From: Pseudomonas sp. RIT-PI-q
GTDB taxonomy: Bacteria; Pseudomonadota; Gammaproteobacteria; Pseudomonadales; Pseudomonadaceae
DNA: 64,000 nucleotides
Assembly: GCF_001297125.1 (NCBI RefSeq)
Contig: NZ_LHPC01000020.1
Coordinates: 50,481 to 114,480, forward strand
Direction of reading: 5' to 3'
Shown piece by piece: positions 26,058 to 36,130 of the stretch; positions within the stretch are counted from its first letter, which is position 1, and the number at the start of each line of letters is the position of its first letter. The notes under the pieces were generated by a model. It had not been told where the DNA came from, ran no database searches, and saw nothing but the letters and a program-made list of their open reading frames with translations. The translations under genes and the position numbers were made by a program.

Positions 26058-26570
26058 ATGACGGATAGACACAGCAGCGCTCCCGAGCGACTTCACAGCC
26101 TCCCCCGCTATGGCCAGCCGCCCACTCGCGAAACGGCCACCCGGCACATCGTGGTCATGCAATCGGCAGCTGCCTGTGCGGCCTTTGTCGGCGAACTTGA
26201 ACGGCCTCTGGTGTTGAATGGCGAGCACGCCGATTTTGCCCGGCGCCTGCATCAGGAACTGGTCAACGCCACCGTCGGCAGCCATCTCTACATCATGGGC
26301 GACGAGGCGTTTATCTGGCGCATCCATGGTGAAGCCCGCAATGCCGGGCTGGAAGATGACGAGATCGACATCACCCGCACGATTGCCGGCCCTCGCCAGG
26401 TGTACTGCGTGCACTGCGGCCTGACCCAACCCGCCGGGCCACAACCGGTGTTGACCTGCATCGGTTGCGAAGTCGGACTGGAAGTCCGCGAACACTTTTC
26501 CCGTCGCTTGGGAGCTTACCTCGGTGTCTGCACTAATCCCGATCAGCCTTACGCCGGAGTCCGGTCATGA
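26058..26570 (+). CDS. dmmA: dimethylamine monooxygenase gamma-type subunit (DmmA family)
   Basis: The 170-residue protein has an N-terminal region of unknown fold, with a GDEAFIWRI helix, and a C-terminal zinc-ribbon-like motif C117-VH-C120 and C134-IG-C137. In heme-dependent oxidative N-demethylases this small subunit accompanies the reductase, heme and folate subunits. It is the first gene of the operon, with AGGAAA before the ATG, and its stop overlaps the reductase start by 4 bases. The subunit letter follows the Ruegeria DmmDABC naming as I remember it. Confidence 0.75.
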   Translation: MTDRHSSAPERLHSLPRYGQPPTRETATRHIVVMQSAAACAAFVGELERPLVLNGEHADFARRLHQELVNATVGSHLYIMGDEAFIWRIHGEARNAGLEDDEIDITRTIAGPRQVYCVHCGLTQPAGPQPVLTCIGCEVGLEVREHFSRRLGAYLGVCTNPDQPYAGVRS

Positions 26571-27496
26571 GTGCCGCGCTCAAGGTGCGGGTCAGCGCGG
26601 CGAAAATGCTCACCCCGATGGTGCGTGAATTCACCCTGCAGCCTTGCGCCGATGCATTGCCAGGATTCTCACCCGGCAGCCATGTCCAGGTTCATCTGCC
26701 GTTGGCCGACGGCAAGGTGCGCAATGCCTATTCACTAACCAGCGACCCGGCGGACAACCAGCATTACCGCATCGCCGTACGCCTGCAGGAAGTCTCTCGC
26801 GGCGGCTCGCACTATCTGCACCGGCAGGTCCAGGTCGGCGACACGCTGGAGATCTCGCCGCCGGCCAATCTGTTCGCGCTGCACTCGACCGCCAGCCTGC
26901 ACATCCTGATCGCCGGCGGCATCGGCATCACGCCGTTCATGGCCTACATCGCGGCGCTGGAACAACAACGGGCCGACTTTGAACTGCATTACCTGAATCG
27001 CCCAGGCGTGAGCGATGCCTATGTCGAGGAGTTGCAACAGCGACTGGGATCGCGACTGCACACCTACGCCTGCCGCCCGGACCTGAACCCGATCCTGCGT
27101 GATCGGCCGCTGGGCAGCCACGTGTACACCTGCGGCCCGCAACCGTTGCTCGATGCGGTTCGGCAACAAGCCAAGGCCCTTGGCTGGCCGAAAAGCCGGG
27201 TGCATTGGGAAGCCTTCAACGCCGCGCAACCGGGCCAACCCTTCGCCCTGGAACTGCTGCGCAGCGGCCAACGCCTCAAGGTCGGAGCGGAACAAAGCCT
27301 GCTCGAAGCCCTGGAATCCGCCGGTTTGAAAATCCCCAACCTGTGCCGTGGCGGCGTGTGCGGCCAGTGCATGACCCGCCACGTGAGCGGCGAAATCGAA
27401 CACCGCGACAGCTTTCTGAGCCCCGCCGAGCAGGCTGAATTTCTCATGCCCTGTGTCTCCCGCGGCTGCGGCCCTTGCGTTTCGCTGGATCTTTAG
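26567..27496 (+). CDS. dmmB: dimethylamine monooxygenase reductase subunit (FMN, [2Fe-2S])
   Basis: The 309-residue protein has the phthalate dioxygenase reductase layout: an FMN-binding barrel (RNAYSLTSDPA, about 52-62), an NAD(P)H-binding domain (LIAGGIGITPFMAYIAAL, CGPQPLLDAV) and a C-terminal plant-type [2Fe-2S] ferredoxin with CRGGVCGQC and a later MPC cysteine. It passes electrons from NAD(P)H to the heme subunit. It is translationally coupled to the gene before and 9 bases from the next. Confidence 0.9.
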   Translation: MSAALKVRVSAAKMLTPMVREFTLQPCADALPGFSPGSHVQVHLPLADGKVRNAYSLTSDPADNQHYRIAVRLQEVSRGGSHYLHRQVQVGDTLEISPPANLFALHSTASLHILIAGGIGITPFMAYIAALEQQRADFELHYLNRPGVSDAYVEELQQRLGSRLHTYACRPDLNPILRDRPLGSHVYTCGPQPLLDAVRQQAKALGWPKSRVHWEAFNAAQPGQPFALELLRSGQRLKVGAEQSLLEALESAGLKIPNLCRGGVCGQCMTRHVSGEIEHRDSFLSPAEQAEFLMPCVSRGCGPCVSLDL

Positions 27497-27505
27497 GAGT
27501 CGACC

Positions 27506-28522
27506 ATGACCATTCAATCAAGCCCCGTGCAGAGCTATCGAGACGACTTCAGTTTTCGCAACAGCCCGACGGCGATCCGTCGTTTCCCCTTCCCTTTCAC
27601 CGAGGACAGTTACCTGTATTCGGTGAACATCGAACCGGCAACCTCCCGCGATCCCGGCTCGATTTACCAGCACAGCTTCGACATCGACGAACACTACCGT
27701 TCGGAAATGGCCGAACGCGCCCTGGTGCTGGACAAGGATCCGCGCCGTTACCTGGTGATGCCGCACATGCACGTGGCGGCCTGGGATGCGCTGCAACTGC
27801 TGATGGAAAACCTCGCCGCCGATTACCCGCAGTGCTTCACGCTGGTGCGTGACGGTAACCATTGGCACTGGTGCAACCGGGTGCTGAATATCGATCAACG
27901 CTTTGTCTTCGGCGATGCCAGCACCCTGCCCTGCGAACCGCTGGAGTTCATTACCCGCCAAGCCCAGGGCGATTTCGCCCTGCTCGATCAGCGTGACGGC
28001 GACCTGTTCATGGACGCCGGCATGGTCACCAGCCCGGCCGACTGGTCCCTGGCGTTCGACGCCGGGATGAGTTTCAAGCAGTGGCATTCGCCGGTGCCGA
28101 TGGCGCATCAGATGGGCATTTTCGACCGCGCACTCAAGTACCTGCTCAACCTGCAAGTGGGACAGCCGGTGCGGCGTTTGAACTGGACGCTGACGATCAA
28201 CCCGCGCCTCGATTCTTCGCCCGAAACCTTTCACCAGTGGGGCGCCGACCGTGGTCGCATCACCGCCGAGAACGTCGGGCAGCAGGTGCATTTGCGCGTC
28301 GAGCTGCAAGTGATGATCCGCTTGCCGCGCAGCAATGCCGTGATGTTCAGCATTCGCACCTACCTGATCAGCATGGACGAGCTGGTCACTCAGCCCGGCT
28401 GGGGCTGCCGCCTGCACCGCGTGCTGCGCGACCTGCCCGAGCCCATCGCCGACTACAAGGGCATGACTCGTTACCGACAGACCCTGGTGGAGTGGCTGAG
28501 CCGCTTCGATCCGCAAGCCTGA
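27506..28522 (+). CDS. dmmD: heme-dependent oxidative N-demethylase, catalytic PAS-type subunit (DUF3445)
   Basis: This 338-residue protein is of the DUF3445 family, in which a PAS-like fold holds a catalytic heme. Recognisable family segments are FPFPFTEDSYLYSVNIEPA, YLVMPHMHVAAWDALQLLME, GDLFMDAGMVTSPADWSL and KQWHSPVPM. The Pseudomonas mendocina homologue turns dimethylamine plus oxygen into methylamine and formaldehyde. Here it sits between the reductase and the folate subunit, which fits. Length is normal and AGGAG precedes the ATG. Confidence 0.9.
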   Translation: MTIQSSPVQSYRDDFSFRNSPTAIRRFPFPFTEDSYLYSVNIEPATSRDPGSIYQHSFDIDEHYRSEMAERALVLDKDPRRYLVMPHMHVAAWDALQLLMENLAADYPQCFTLVRDGNHWHWCNRVLNIDQRFVFGDASTLPCEPLEFITRQAQGDFALLDQRDGDLFMDAGMVTSPADWSLAFDAGMSFKQWHSPVPMAHQMGIFDRALKYLLNLQVGQPVRRLNWTLTINPRLDSSPETFHQWGADRGRITAENVGQQVHLRVELQVMIRLPRSNAVMFSIRTYLISMDELVTQPGWGCRLHRVLRDLPEPIADYKGMTRYRQTLVEWLSRFDPQA

Positions 28523-28555
28523 CCCTTTGCACTTTCCCCCGACAAGGACCTTCAC

Positions 28556-29686
28556 ATGGCTCATTCATGGCGTATTTCTGCACTCGCCGAGCGCCACCGC
28601 GCACTCGGTTCGAACCTCGAAGACTGGAATGGCATGGGCACCGCCTGGACCTATGCCAGCGACCTGGCCGATCACCATCAGGCGATCCGCACCCGTGCCG
28701 GCCTGATGGACGTTTCCGGGCTGAAAAAAGTCCACTACGTCGGCCCCCACGCGGAGAGCCTGCTGCAATGGGCCACCACCCGCGACATCGCCAAGCTCTA
28801 CCCCGGCAAATCGGTGTATGCCTCGATGCTCGACGAGGACGGCAAATTCGTCGATGACTGCATCGTCTATCGCACCGGGCCTAACGCGTTCATGGTGGTG
28901 CACGGAGCCGGCAGCGGTCCCGAAATGCTCGTGCGTTCATCTCAGGGTCGGCAAGTGGCGGTCCTGTTCGACGACGACCTGCACGACCTGTCGCTGCAAG
29001 GCCCGCTGGCGGTGGATTTTCTCGCCGAGCACGTGCCCGGGATTCGCCAGTTGCCGTACTTCCATCACCTGCAACCCCGCCTGTTCGACCGCCCGGTGAT
29101 GATCTCGCGCACCGGCTACACCGGCGAACGTGGCTACGAGATTTTCTGCAAGGCCGCCGATGCCCCGGCGCTGTGGGACGCCATCCTCGAACACGGCGCG
29201 GGCCTGGGCATCATCCCGTGTGCTTTTACCGCGCTGGACTGGTTGCGCGTGGAAAGTTCGTTGATGTTTTTCCCCTACGACAACTCGCAGATGTACCCCT
29301 TCGCCGACCAGAAGGCCGGCGACACGCTCTGGGAAATGGGCCTGGATTTCACCGTCTCCCCGGACAAACGCGAGTTCCGCGGCGCCGAAGAGCACTTCCG
29401 CCTGCGCGGCCAGGAGCGCTTCAAGATCACCGGCGTGTTGCTCGAAGGCGTGCGCGCCGCCGAGGCCGGCGACACCTTGTGGCAAGGCAATCAGCAAGTC
29501 GGGGTGATCACCTGCGGCATGTATTCGCGCCTGAGCAAACGCTCGATGGCCATCGCCCGCCTGAGCGTCGCCTGTTCGGTGCCCGGCATCGCCTTGCAGG
29601 TCCGTGGCAGTCAGGAAAGCGCCGCCGTGACTCACGTGCTGCCTTTCGACGACCCGGAAAAAACCAAGCGCACGGCCAAGGGCTGA
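28556..29686 (+). CDS. dmmC: dimethylamine monooxygenase folate-binding subunit (GcvT family)
   Basis: The 376-residue protein is a GcvT/aminomethyltransferase-type folate-binding protein, with the family segments LMDVSGLKKVHYVGP, MISRTGYTGERGYEIF and ALDWLRVESSLMFF. In heme-dependent demethylases this subunit takes the formaldehyde onto tetrahydrofolate as 5,10-methylene-THF, which avoids release of the toxic aldehyde. It lies 33 bases after the heme subunit and before purU, which continues the folate route. Confidence 0.88.
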   Translation: MAHSWRISALAERHRALGSNLEDWNGMGTAWTYASDLADHHQAIRTRAGLMDVSGLKKVHYVGPHAESLLQWATTRDIAKLYPGKSVYASMLDEDGKFVDDCIVYRTGPNAFMVVHGAGSGPEMLVRSSQGRQVAVLFDDDLHDLSLQGPLAVDFLAEHVPGIRQLPYFHHLQPRLFDRPVMISRTGYTGERGYEIFCKAADAPALWDAILEHGAGLGIIPCAFTALDWLRVESSLMFFPYDNSQMYPFADQKAGDTLWEMGLDFTVSPDKREFRGAEEHFRLRGQERFKITGVLLEGVRAAEAGDTLWQGNQQVGVITCGMYSRLSKRSMAIARLSVACSVPGIALQVRGSQESAAVTHVLPFDDPEKTKRTAKG

Positions 29687-29717
29687 GTCCCTCTCACTTT
29701 CAATCAGGGAACCTTCG

Positions 29718-30584
29718 ATGGACACTTCCAGCGAACATTACATTCTCAAGATCAACTGCCCGGCGGCGTCGGGCATCGTCGCCGCGATCAGCGCCTGCCT
29801 GGCCCGCCAGCAGTGCTACATCAGCGAGTTGGCGCAATTCGACGACGAGTTCACCGGGCAGTTTTTCATGCGCGCGGTGTTCCGTTTCAACACCGGCGTG
29901 AGCGGCGATATCGGTGCGCTGCGTGAAGACCTGGGCGACCTGTCCGGCGGCTTCGACATGCAGTGGCAACTGTTCTGCTCGAGCCAGCCGACCCGCGTGT
30001 TGCTGATGGTCAGCAAGTTCGACCATTGCCTGACCGACCTGCTGTATCGCCACCGCAAAGGCGAGATGGACATGCACATCACCGCCGTGGTTTCCAACCA
30101 CCTGGACCTGCGTGCGATGGCCGAACGCGAGGGCATCCGCTTCATCTACCTGCCGGTCACCAAGGACAGCAAGGCCAGCCAGGAAGCCGAGCTGATGCGC
30201 ATCGTCGAAGACACCCAGACCGACCTGGTGGTGCTCGCGCGCTACATGCAGATTCTCTCCGACGGTCTGTGCCAGCAGCTGTCCGGACGGGCCATCAACA
30301 TCCATCACTCGTTCCTGCCCGGTTTCAAGGGTGCCAAACCCTATCACCAGGCGTACGACCGGGGCGTGAAGCTGATCGGCGCCACCGCCCACTACGTCAC
30401 CAGCGACCTCGACGAGGGGCCGATCATCGAGCAGGAAATCCAGCGCGTCGACCATACGCACCTGCCCGATTCGCTGGTCGCCATCGGTCGCGACACCGAA
30501 ACCGTGGCCCTTTCCAAAGCCCTGAAATACCACCTGGAACACCGGGTGTTCATCAACCAGGACAAGACAGTGATCTTTCGCTGA
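29718..30584 (+). CDS. purU: formyltetrahydrofolate deformylase, copy 1
   Basis: The 288-residue protein has an N-terminal ACT domain (about 5-85) and a formyltransferase-like catalytic domain. The active-site elements are [20 protein letters not shown] (Asn and His) and [12 protein letters not shown] (Asp). It hydrolyses 10-formyl-THF to formate and THF, freeing folate for more formaldehyde. It is in line with the demethylase genes. A second purU of equal length lies at 44954; the catalytic halves are nearly the same and the ACT domains differ more. Confidence 0.92.
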   Translation: MDTSSEHYILKINCPAASGIVAAISACLARQQCYISELAQFDDEFTGQFFMRAVFRFNTGVSGDIGALREDLGDLSGGFDMQWQLFCSSQPTRVLLMVSKFDHCLTDLLYRHRKGEMDMHITAVVSNHLDLRAMAEREGIRFIYLPVTKDSKASQEAELMRIVEDTQTDLVVLARYMQILSDGLCQQLSGRAINIHHSFLPGFKGAKPYHQAYDRGVKLIGATAHYVTSDLDEGPIIEQEIQRVDHTHLPDSLVAIGRDTETVALSKALKYHLEHRVFINQDKTVIFR

Positions 30585-30627
30585 GCGCCCCTGCTTTTAA
30601 TTTCAAGAGCCATCACGAGGCACGATC

Positions 30628-31995
30628 ATGACTTTACGCGTGGCAATCATCGGCGCCGGCCCTTGCGGCATGGCGCAACTTCGAGCCTTCCAGTCTGCCC
30701 GCGACCAGGGCGCCGACATTCCAGAACTGGTCTGCTTCGAAAAGCAGAACGATTGGGGCGGCATGTGGAACTACACCTGGCGCACCGGCCTCGACGAAAA
30801 CGGCGAACCGGTGCACGGCAGCATGTACCGCTACCTGTGGTCAAACGGACCGAAGGAATGCCTGGAGTTCGCCGACTACACCTTCGAAGAACATTTTGGC
30901 CGGCCCATCGGTTCCTATCCGCCACGGGAAGTGCTCTGGGACTACATCAAGGGCCGCGTCGAAAAAGCCGGCGTGCGCGACTACATCCGCTTCAACAATG
31001 TGGTGCGCCAGGTCACTTTCGATGAGACCAGCCAGCGCTTCACTCTTTACGCCCACGACTACAACAGCGACACCCTGACCTGCGAAGAATTCGACTACGT
31101 GATCAACGCCTGCGGCCACTTCTCCACGCCCAAGGTGCCGTACTTCGAAGGCTTCGAACAGTTCGCCGGGCGCATCCTGCATGCCCATGATTTCCGCGAG
31201 GCCCTGGAGTTCAAGGGCAAGGATCTGCTGATCGTCGGCAGCAGCTATTCCGCCGAGGACATCGGTTCGCAATGCTACAAATACGGCGCGCGCAGCATCA
31301 CCAGTTGCTACCGCACCGCGCCGATGGGCTACGCCTGGCCGGAGAATTGGGAAGAGAAACCGCTGCTGCAGCGCCTGGAAAACAACCGCGCGTACTTCGT
31401 CGACGGCAGCAGCAAGCACATCGACGCGGTGATCCTCTGCACCGGCTACAAGCATCACTTCCCTTTCCTGCCGGACGAACTCAGCCTCAAGACCGACAAC
31501 CGCCTGTGGCCGATGAATCTGTACAAAGGCGTGTTTTGGGAACCGAACCCACGGCTGATCTACCTCGGCATGCAAGACCAGTGGTACTCCTTCAACATGT
31601 TCGACGCCCAGGCCTGGTACGCCCGCGATGTAATCCTCGGACGCATTGAGTTGCCGAGCCACGCCGAGATGGTCGCCGACAGCCAGCAATGGCACGCGCG
31701 GGAACAGACGCTGGCAACCAACCAGCAGATGTTCGAGTACCAGGGCGCCTACATCCAGCACCTGGTGGACGCCACTGATTACCCGAATTTCGACATCGCC
31801 GCCGTCAACGAAACCTTCCTGCACTGGAAGCACGACAAGGCGGAAAACATCATGGGTTATCGCGACAAGTCCTACCGCTCGCTGATGACCGGCACCCAGT
31901 CACCGCCGCATCACACACCCTGGCTGCATGCGCTGGACGACTCAATGGCGGCGTACCTCGCTGAGCCGCCGACGTCCATCAAGTCGGTCGGCTGA
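30628..31995 (+). CDS. tmm: trimethylamine monooxygenase (bacterial FMO)
   Basis: The 455-residue flavoprotein has the FAD motif GAGPCGMA (about 8-15), the FMO fingerprint [11 protein letters not shown] and the NADPH motif [11 protein letters not shown]. Across its length I recognise the Methylocella/marine Tmm sequence ([40 protein letters not shown]). It oxidises trimethylamine to trimethylamine N-oxide with NADPH and oxygen. Position just before tdm supports the call. Confidence 0.93.
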   Translation: MTLRVAIIGAGPCGMAQLRAFQSARDQGADIPELVCFEKQNDWGGMWNYTWRTGLDENGEPVHGSMYRYLWSNGPKECLEFADYTFEEHFGRPIGSYPPREVLWDYIKGRVEKAGVRDYIRFNNVVRQVTFDETSQRFTLYAHDYNSDTLTCEEFDYVINACGHFSTPKVPYFEGFEQFAGRILHAHDFREALEFKGKDLLIVGSSYSAEDIGSQCYKYGARSITSCYRTAPMGYAWPENWEEKPLLQRLENNRAYFVDGSSKHIDAVILCTGYKHHFPFLPDELSLKTDNRLWPMNLYKGVFWEPNPRLIYLGMQDQWYSFNMFDAQAWYARDVILGRIELPSHAEMVADSQQWHAREQTLATNQQMFEYQGAYIQHLVDATDYPNFDIAAVNETFLHWKHDKAENIMGYRDKSYRSLMTGTQSPPHHTPWLHALDDSMAAYLAEPPTSIKSVG

Positions 31996-32009
31996 CCCGG
32001 AGGTTCATC

Positions 32010-34352
32010 ATGAATGCACCTCGTGTATCTCGCCCCTTGGAGCCCGGACTGTTTGCCCGAGCCCCGGCGCAAGAACGCTATCGGGTGGCGGCGGGAGGCC
32101 TGACGCTGGTGGCTTTGCAGCCCGGCGACAGCCTGCAAGTGATCGACCTTGAAGGGCAGCAACCCTGCGAATTGCTGGCGATTGATGCCAACGGTCGCAG
32201 TGCGCTGTCGGCCTGGGCGTTGAGCGATTCGCCAGCCTGCGGTTTTATCGGCGCACGGCTCGCCGAACCGACCTTGCAGGCTCGGCGCATCCATCAGGCC
32301 TTGAGCCGACGCGGGATTGATCCGCAACGCCTGCCCAGTGCCGCGTCACTCTGGGACGAGGACAGCCCGGCCGACTTCAGCCGCCATTTCGTCGCCAGCG
32401 ATGAGTTGCTGGTGATCGTTGCCGCGCCCGCCGGGGCAACGAGCGTTGATCGGCAATACCGGCCCAGCGAACTCAGGGTCTGGGTGACTCGGGCCACTCC
32501 CTCGCCGCTGCTGCTTCCGGCGTTGCCCGAACCCTTGGGCGAGTTACTCGACGAGTTCACCCTCAGCGCCGGCACCGCCCGCAGTTACACCGTCGGCAAA
32601 GGCCAGTACGTGCAGGTGCTGGACGTCGCCGGTCGGCAATGCTCGGACTTCGTCGCCCTCGATCAACGGGCACTGGATCGCGGCGTCGAACTGGATCTGG
32701 ACCAGACCGTCACCCGCACACTGAACGGCAGCGCCTACCCGGCACCGGGGCTGTTCTCGAAGTTTTTCGACCGGCAGATGCAGCCGATGCTGGAGGTGGT
32801 GCGTGACACCGTCGGCCGCCACGATTCCTTCGCCCTGGCCTGCGCCGCGCGCTACTACGAAAGCCATGGCTACTTCGGGCACGACAACTGCAGCGACAAC
32901 CTGAGCCGGGCGTTGGCGCCTCATGGAGTCGAGGCTCGCAGCGGCTGGCCGGCGATCAATTTGTTCTTCAACACCGGCATCGATGCGCACCAGCAAATGA
33001 CCCTGGATGAACCCTGGTCGCGGCCCGGCGACTACGTGTTGTTGCGGGCCATGACCGACCTGCTGTGTGGCCGTACCTCGTGCCCGGATGACATCGACCC
33101 GGCCAATGGCTGGAACCCGACCGATATCCAGGTCCGCATCTACAGCGAAAAGGAGCGTTTTTCCATCGCCATGAGCACTCGAACCACGGCCGATGCCGAC
33201 CCGATTCTCACCCGTGAGTCTGCGTTCCACTCACGCACCAGCGCCTTGACCGGCAGCTTTGTCGACTACCGCAACTGGTGGCTGCCATTGCGCTACGACG
33301 GTTATGGCGCGATCGAGGAATACCTCGGTTGCCGCGAACGCGTCGCGGTGATGGACCTGACCGCCCTGCGCAAATTCGAAATCATCGGCCCCGACGCCGA
33401 AGCCTTGTTGCAGTACTGCCTGACCCGCGACGTGCGGCGCCTGGCGGTGGGCCAAGTGGTGTATTCGGCGATGTGCCACGAACACGGCGGCATGCTCGAC
33501 GACGGCACGCTACTGCGCCTGGGACCGGACAATTTCCGCTGGATTTGCGGCGAGGACTACGCCGGGGTCTGGCTGCGCGAACAGGCGCAAACGCTCGGCA
33601 TGAAGGTCTGGGTCAAATCCGCCAGCGAGCAGATTCACAACCTGGCGGTGCAGGGCCCGATGAGCCGCGAATTGCTCAAACAGATGGTCTGGACCGCGCC
33701 GACCCAACCGAGCCTGGAAACCCTGGGCTGGTTCCGCTTCCTGGTGGGCCGTCTGGACGGCTACGACGGCTGCCCGCTGATGATCTCGCGCACCGGCTAC
33801 ACCGGCGAACTGGGCTACGAAGTCTGGTGCCAGCCCGAGGACGCCGAGCGCGTCTGGGACCGGATCTGGCAACTGGGCCAACCCTTGGGCCTGGTGCCGC
33901 TGGGCCTGGAAGCGCTGGACATGCTGCGCATCGAAGCCGGGCTGATTTTCGCCGGCTACGAGTTCAGCGACCAGACCGATCCCTTCGAGGCGGGCATCGG
34001 TTTTTCCGTCCCATTGAAAAGCAAAACCGATGATTTCATCGGTCGCGATGCCCTGTTACGGCGCAGCGCGCATCCTGCGCACAAGTTGGTGGGGCTGCAA
34101 TTGAGCGGCAACGAAGGCGCCCATCACGGCGACCCGGTGTATCGCGGCCGGGCCCAGGTCGGGGTGATCACCAGTGCCTGCCGCTCACCGCTGCTGACCA
34201 GCAACATCGCCCTGTGCCGGGTCGATGTGGCGTGCGCGGACGTGGGTACGACGCTTGAGATCGGCAAAGTCGATGGCCTGCAGAAGCGCATCAGCGCCAC
34301 GGTCACCGCAGCGATTTTCTACGACCCGGACAAGAGCCGGGTACGTAGCTGA
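32010..34352 (+). CDS. tdm: trimethylamine N-oxide demethylase (DUF1989-GcvT fusion)
   Basis: The 780-residue protein joins an N-terminal DUF1989 catalytic region (about 1-380) to a C-terminal GcvT-type folate-binding half (about 415-780, with MISRTGYTGELGYEVW). Cys278, Cys294 and Cys358 have the same 16- and 64-residue spacing as the zinc ligands I recall for the Methylocella enzyme. Tdm splits trimethylamine N-oxide into dimethylamine and formaldehyde, and the folate half captures the aldehyde. It lies 14 bases after tmm, giving consecutive steps. Full length. Confidence 0.92.
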   Translation: MNAPRVSRPLEPGLFARAPAQERYRVAAGGLTLVALQPGDSLQVIDLEGQQPCELLAIDANGRSALSAWALSDSPACGFIGARLAEPTLQARRIHQALSRRGIDPQRLPSAASLWDEDSPADFSRHFVASDELLVIVAAPAGATSVDRQYRPSELRVWVTRATPSPLLLPALPEPLGELLDEFTLSAGTARSYTVGKGQYVQVLDVAGRQCSDFVALDQRALDRGVELDLDQTVTRTLNGSAYPAPGLFSKFFDRQMQPMLEVVRDTVGRHDSFALACAARYYESHGYFGHDNCSDNLSRALAPHGVEARSGWPAINLFFNTGIDAHQQMTLDEPWSRPGDYVLLRAMTDLLCGRTSCPDDIDPANGWNPTDIQVRIYSEKERFSIAMSTRTTADADPILTRESAFHSRTSALTGSFVDYRNWWLPLRYDGYGAIEEYLGCRERVAVMDLTALRKFEIIGPDAEALLQYCLTRDVRRLAVGQVVYSAMCHEHGGMLDDGTLLRLGPDNFRWICGEDYAGVWLREQAQTLGMKVWVKSASEQIHNLAVQGPMSRELLKQMVWTAPTQPSLETLGWFRFLVGRLDGYDGCPLMISRTGYTGELGYEVWCQPEDAERVWDRIWQLGQPLGLVPLGLEALDMLRIEAGLIFAGYEFSDQTDPFEAGIGFSVPLKSKTDDFIGRDALLRRSAHPAHKLVGLQLSGNEGAHHGDPVYRGRAQVGVITSACRSPLLTSNIALCRVDVACADVGTTLEIGKVDGLQKRISATVTAAIFYDPDKSRVRS

Positions 34353-34381
34353 TCAACCTTTTGACTGCCCATACCCGCACT

Positions 34382-34466
34382 TGTAGGAGCTGGCTTGCCA
34401 GCGAAGGCGCCCTCACAGCTTGCACAAGGCTCAAAAATGCCATCGCCGGCAAGCCGGCTCCTACAG
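34382..34466. repeat. REPIN between tdm and the permease gene
   Basis: TGTAGGAGCTGGCTTGCCAG and its near inverse at 34447-34466 bracket a 40-base loop. The body is close to the reverse complement of the REPIN at 39141-39224. It fills the spacer and probably tunes readthrough to the permease gene. Confidence 0.9.
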
Positions 34467-34498
34467 GTCCCGCTCTACTCAGACATGGGAATACGAAG

Positions 34499-36130
34499 AT
34501 GCAAGCGACTACGTTCGAGACCGTACCGCAGGCTGCCAGCTCAGTCGGCAGCCTGCACCGCAAGATCGATTGGCGCGGGGCTTTCTGGGTCGCCAGCGGC
34601 GTGCCCGCCCTGGTGCTGTTTTCGATCGGCGCGATTGCCGCCACGGTGGGTAAACCGGCATGGATCGTCTGGATCGTGTCGATCCTGTTCGGGTTTATCC
34701 AGGCCTTCACCTACGCCGAAATCGCCGGGCTGTTTCCACATAAATCCGGGGGCGCCTCGGTCTACGGCGCGGTGGCCTGGGTGCGCTACAGCAAGCTGAT
34801 TGCACCGGTTTCGGTGTGGTGCAACTGGCTGGCCTGGTCGCCGGTGTTGTCCATCGGTTCAGGGTTGGCAGCCGGTTACATCCTCCCCGCGCTGTTTCCC
34901 GCCGATGCGCTGATCAACACCTGGCAACTGACCTTGCTCGATCTGGGCTGGATCAAAAGCGGCCTGTCGCTGCGGATCAACGCGACCTTCGCCATCGGCC
35001 TGTTGATCCTGCTGACGGTGTTCGCCGTGCAGCATGGCGGCATCCTGCGTTCGGCGCGCCTGACATTGGTGCTCGGTGTGACCTCGCTGATTCCGTTGCT
35101 GCTGGTGGGCGTCGTGCCGTTGTTCACCGGGGACGCGGCCCAGGCCAATTTCTTGCCGTTGTACCCGCTGGCTCATGATGCGGCGGGTCAGGTCATCGAC
35201 GGGCCGTGGGATATTTCCGGTTGGTCGCTGATGGCCGGCGGGCTGTTCATGGCCGCGTGGTCGACCTACGGCTTCGAAACGGCGGTGTGCTACACCCGGG
35301 AATTCAAAGACCCCAAGCGTGACACGTTCAAGGCGATTTTCTATGCCGGCCTGCTGTGCATTCTGGTGTTCACCCTGGTGCCCCTGGCGTTTCAGGGCAG
35401 CCTCGGTCTTGGCCAACTGGTGACGCCGGCGGTGCTCGACGCCAGTGGCGCGGTGGTCACACCGGCGGTCTACAGCGGCCTGTTGTCGCCGGCGATCTAC
35501 AGCGGCATGGGCGTTGGCCAGGTAATGGCGGACAGCATTGGCGGCGGCAAGCTGGTCGCCAACATCGTGCTGATCATGCTGGTCCTGGCTACTTTGCTGG
35601 CGATCATGACCTCGATGTCCGGTTCCTCGCGCACCCTGTATCAGGCGTCGGTGGATGGCTGGCTGCCGAAGTACCTGGGCCGCACCAATGAACACGGCGC
35701 CCCCACGGCGGCGATGTGGACCGACCTGTGCTTCAACCTGGTGCTGTTGCTGATGTCCGACTATGTCTTCGTGCTCGCCGCGTCGAACGTCAGCTACATC
35801 ATCTTCAACTTCCTCAATCTGAATGCCGGCTGGATCCATCGCCTCGACCGGCCTGACTGGGTGCGCCCGTACAAGGCACCGACCGTGTTACTGGCGGCCG
35901 GTGGCGTACTGAGTTTCGTCAACCTGGCCTGCATGGGTCTGGGCGCCGATATCGGGGGCGCGGGGACGTTGATGCCTGGCCTGTTGCGGGGGCTGTTGAT
36001 CCTGCCGGTTTTTGCTACCGCCACTATGTGCAGGACAAGGGCCGCTTCCCTGACGCGATGCTCAGCGACCTGTACGTTCAGGCGGATGCCGGGCTCAAAC
36101 GTGCAGGTTGGTTGCCCTATGTCACGCTAA
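34499..36130 (+). CDS. APC-superfamily permease with a likely C-terminal frameshift
   Basis: An amino acid/polyamine/organocation permease with about 12 membrane segments, GVPALVLFSIGAIAATVG in the first and the FNFLNLNAGWIHR segment late. It could carry a methylated amine or amino acid. The ATG at 34499 lies after the REPIN; the earlier frame translates the repeat and is not used. The last 40 codons (after LLILPVF) look like out-of-frame sequence. One base off, the frame continues as CYRHYVQDKGRFPDAML and a membrane helix to a TGA at 36175-36177. A missing T in the T5 run at 36009-36013 explains this. Confidence 0.8.
   Translation: MQATTFETVPQAASSVGSLHRKIDWRGAFWVASGVPALVLFSIGAIAATVGKPAWIVWIVSILFGFIQAFTYAEIAGLFPHKSGGASVYGAVAWVRYSKLIAPVSVWCNWLAWSPVLSIGSGLAAGYILPALFPADALINTWQLTLLDLGWIKSGLSLRINATFAIGLLILLTVFAVQHGGILRSARLTLVLGVTSLIPLLLVGVVPLFTGDAAQANFLPLYPLAHDAAGQVIDGPWDISGWSLMAGGLFMAAWSTYGFETAVCYTREFKDPKRDTFKAIFYAGLLCILVFTLVPLAFQGSLGLGQLVTPAVLDASGAVVTPAVYSGLLSPAIYSGMGVGQVMADSIGGGKLVANIVLIMLVLATLLAIMTSMSGSSRTLYQASVDGWLPKYLGRTNEHGAPTAAMWTDLCFNLVLLLMSDYVFVLAASNVSYIIFNFLNLNAGWIHRLDRPDWVRPYKAPTVLLAAGGVLSFVNLACMGLGADIGGAGTLMPGLLRGLLILPVFATATMCRTRAASLTRCSATCTFRRMPGSNVQVGCPMSR

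Noticed and set aside
28556..29686. Glycine cleavage T protein (gcvT)
   Set aside because: There is no gcvH or gcvP nearby, and the gene is the fourth member of the heme demethylase operon.
34361..34498. Longer N-terminus of the APC permease
   Set aside because: This part translates a REPIN and lacks a ribosome site; the ATG at 34499 gives a normal permease start.
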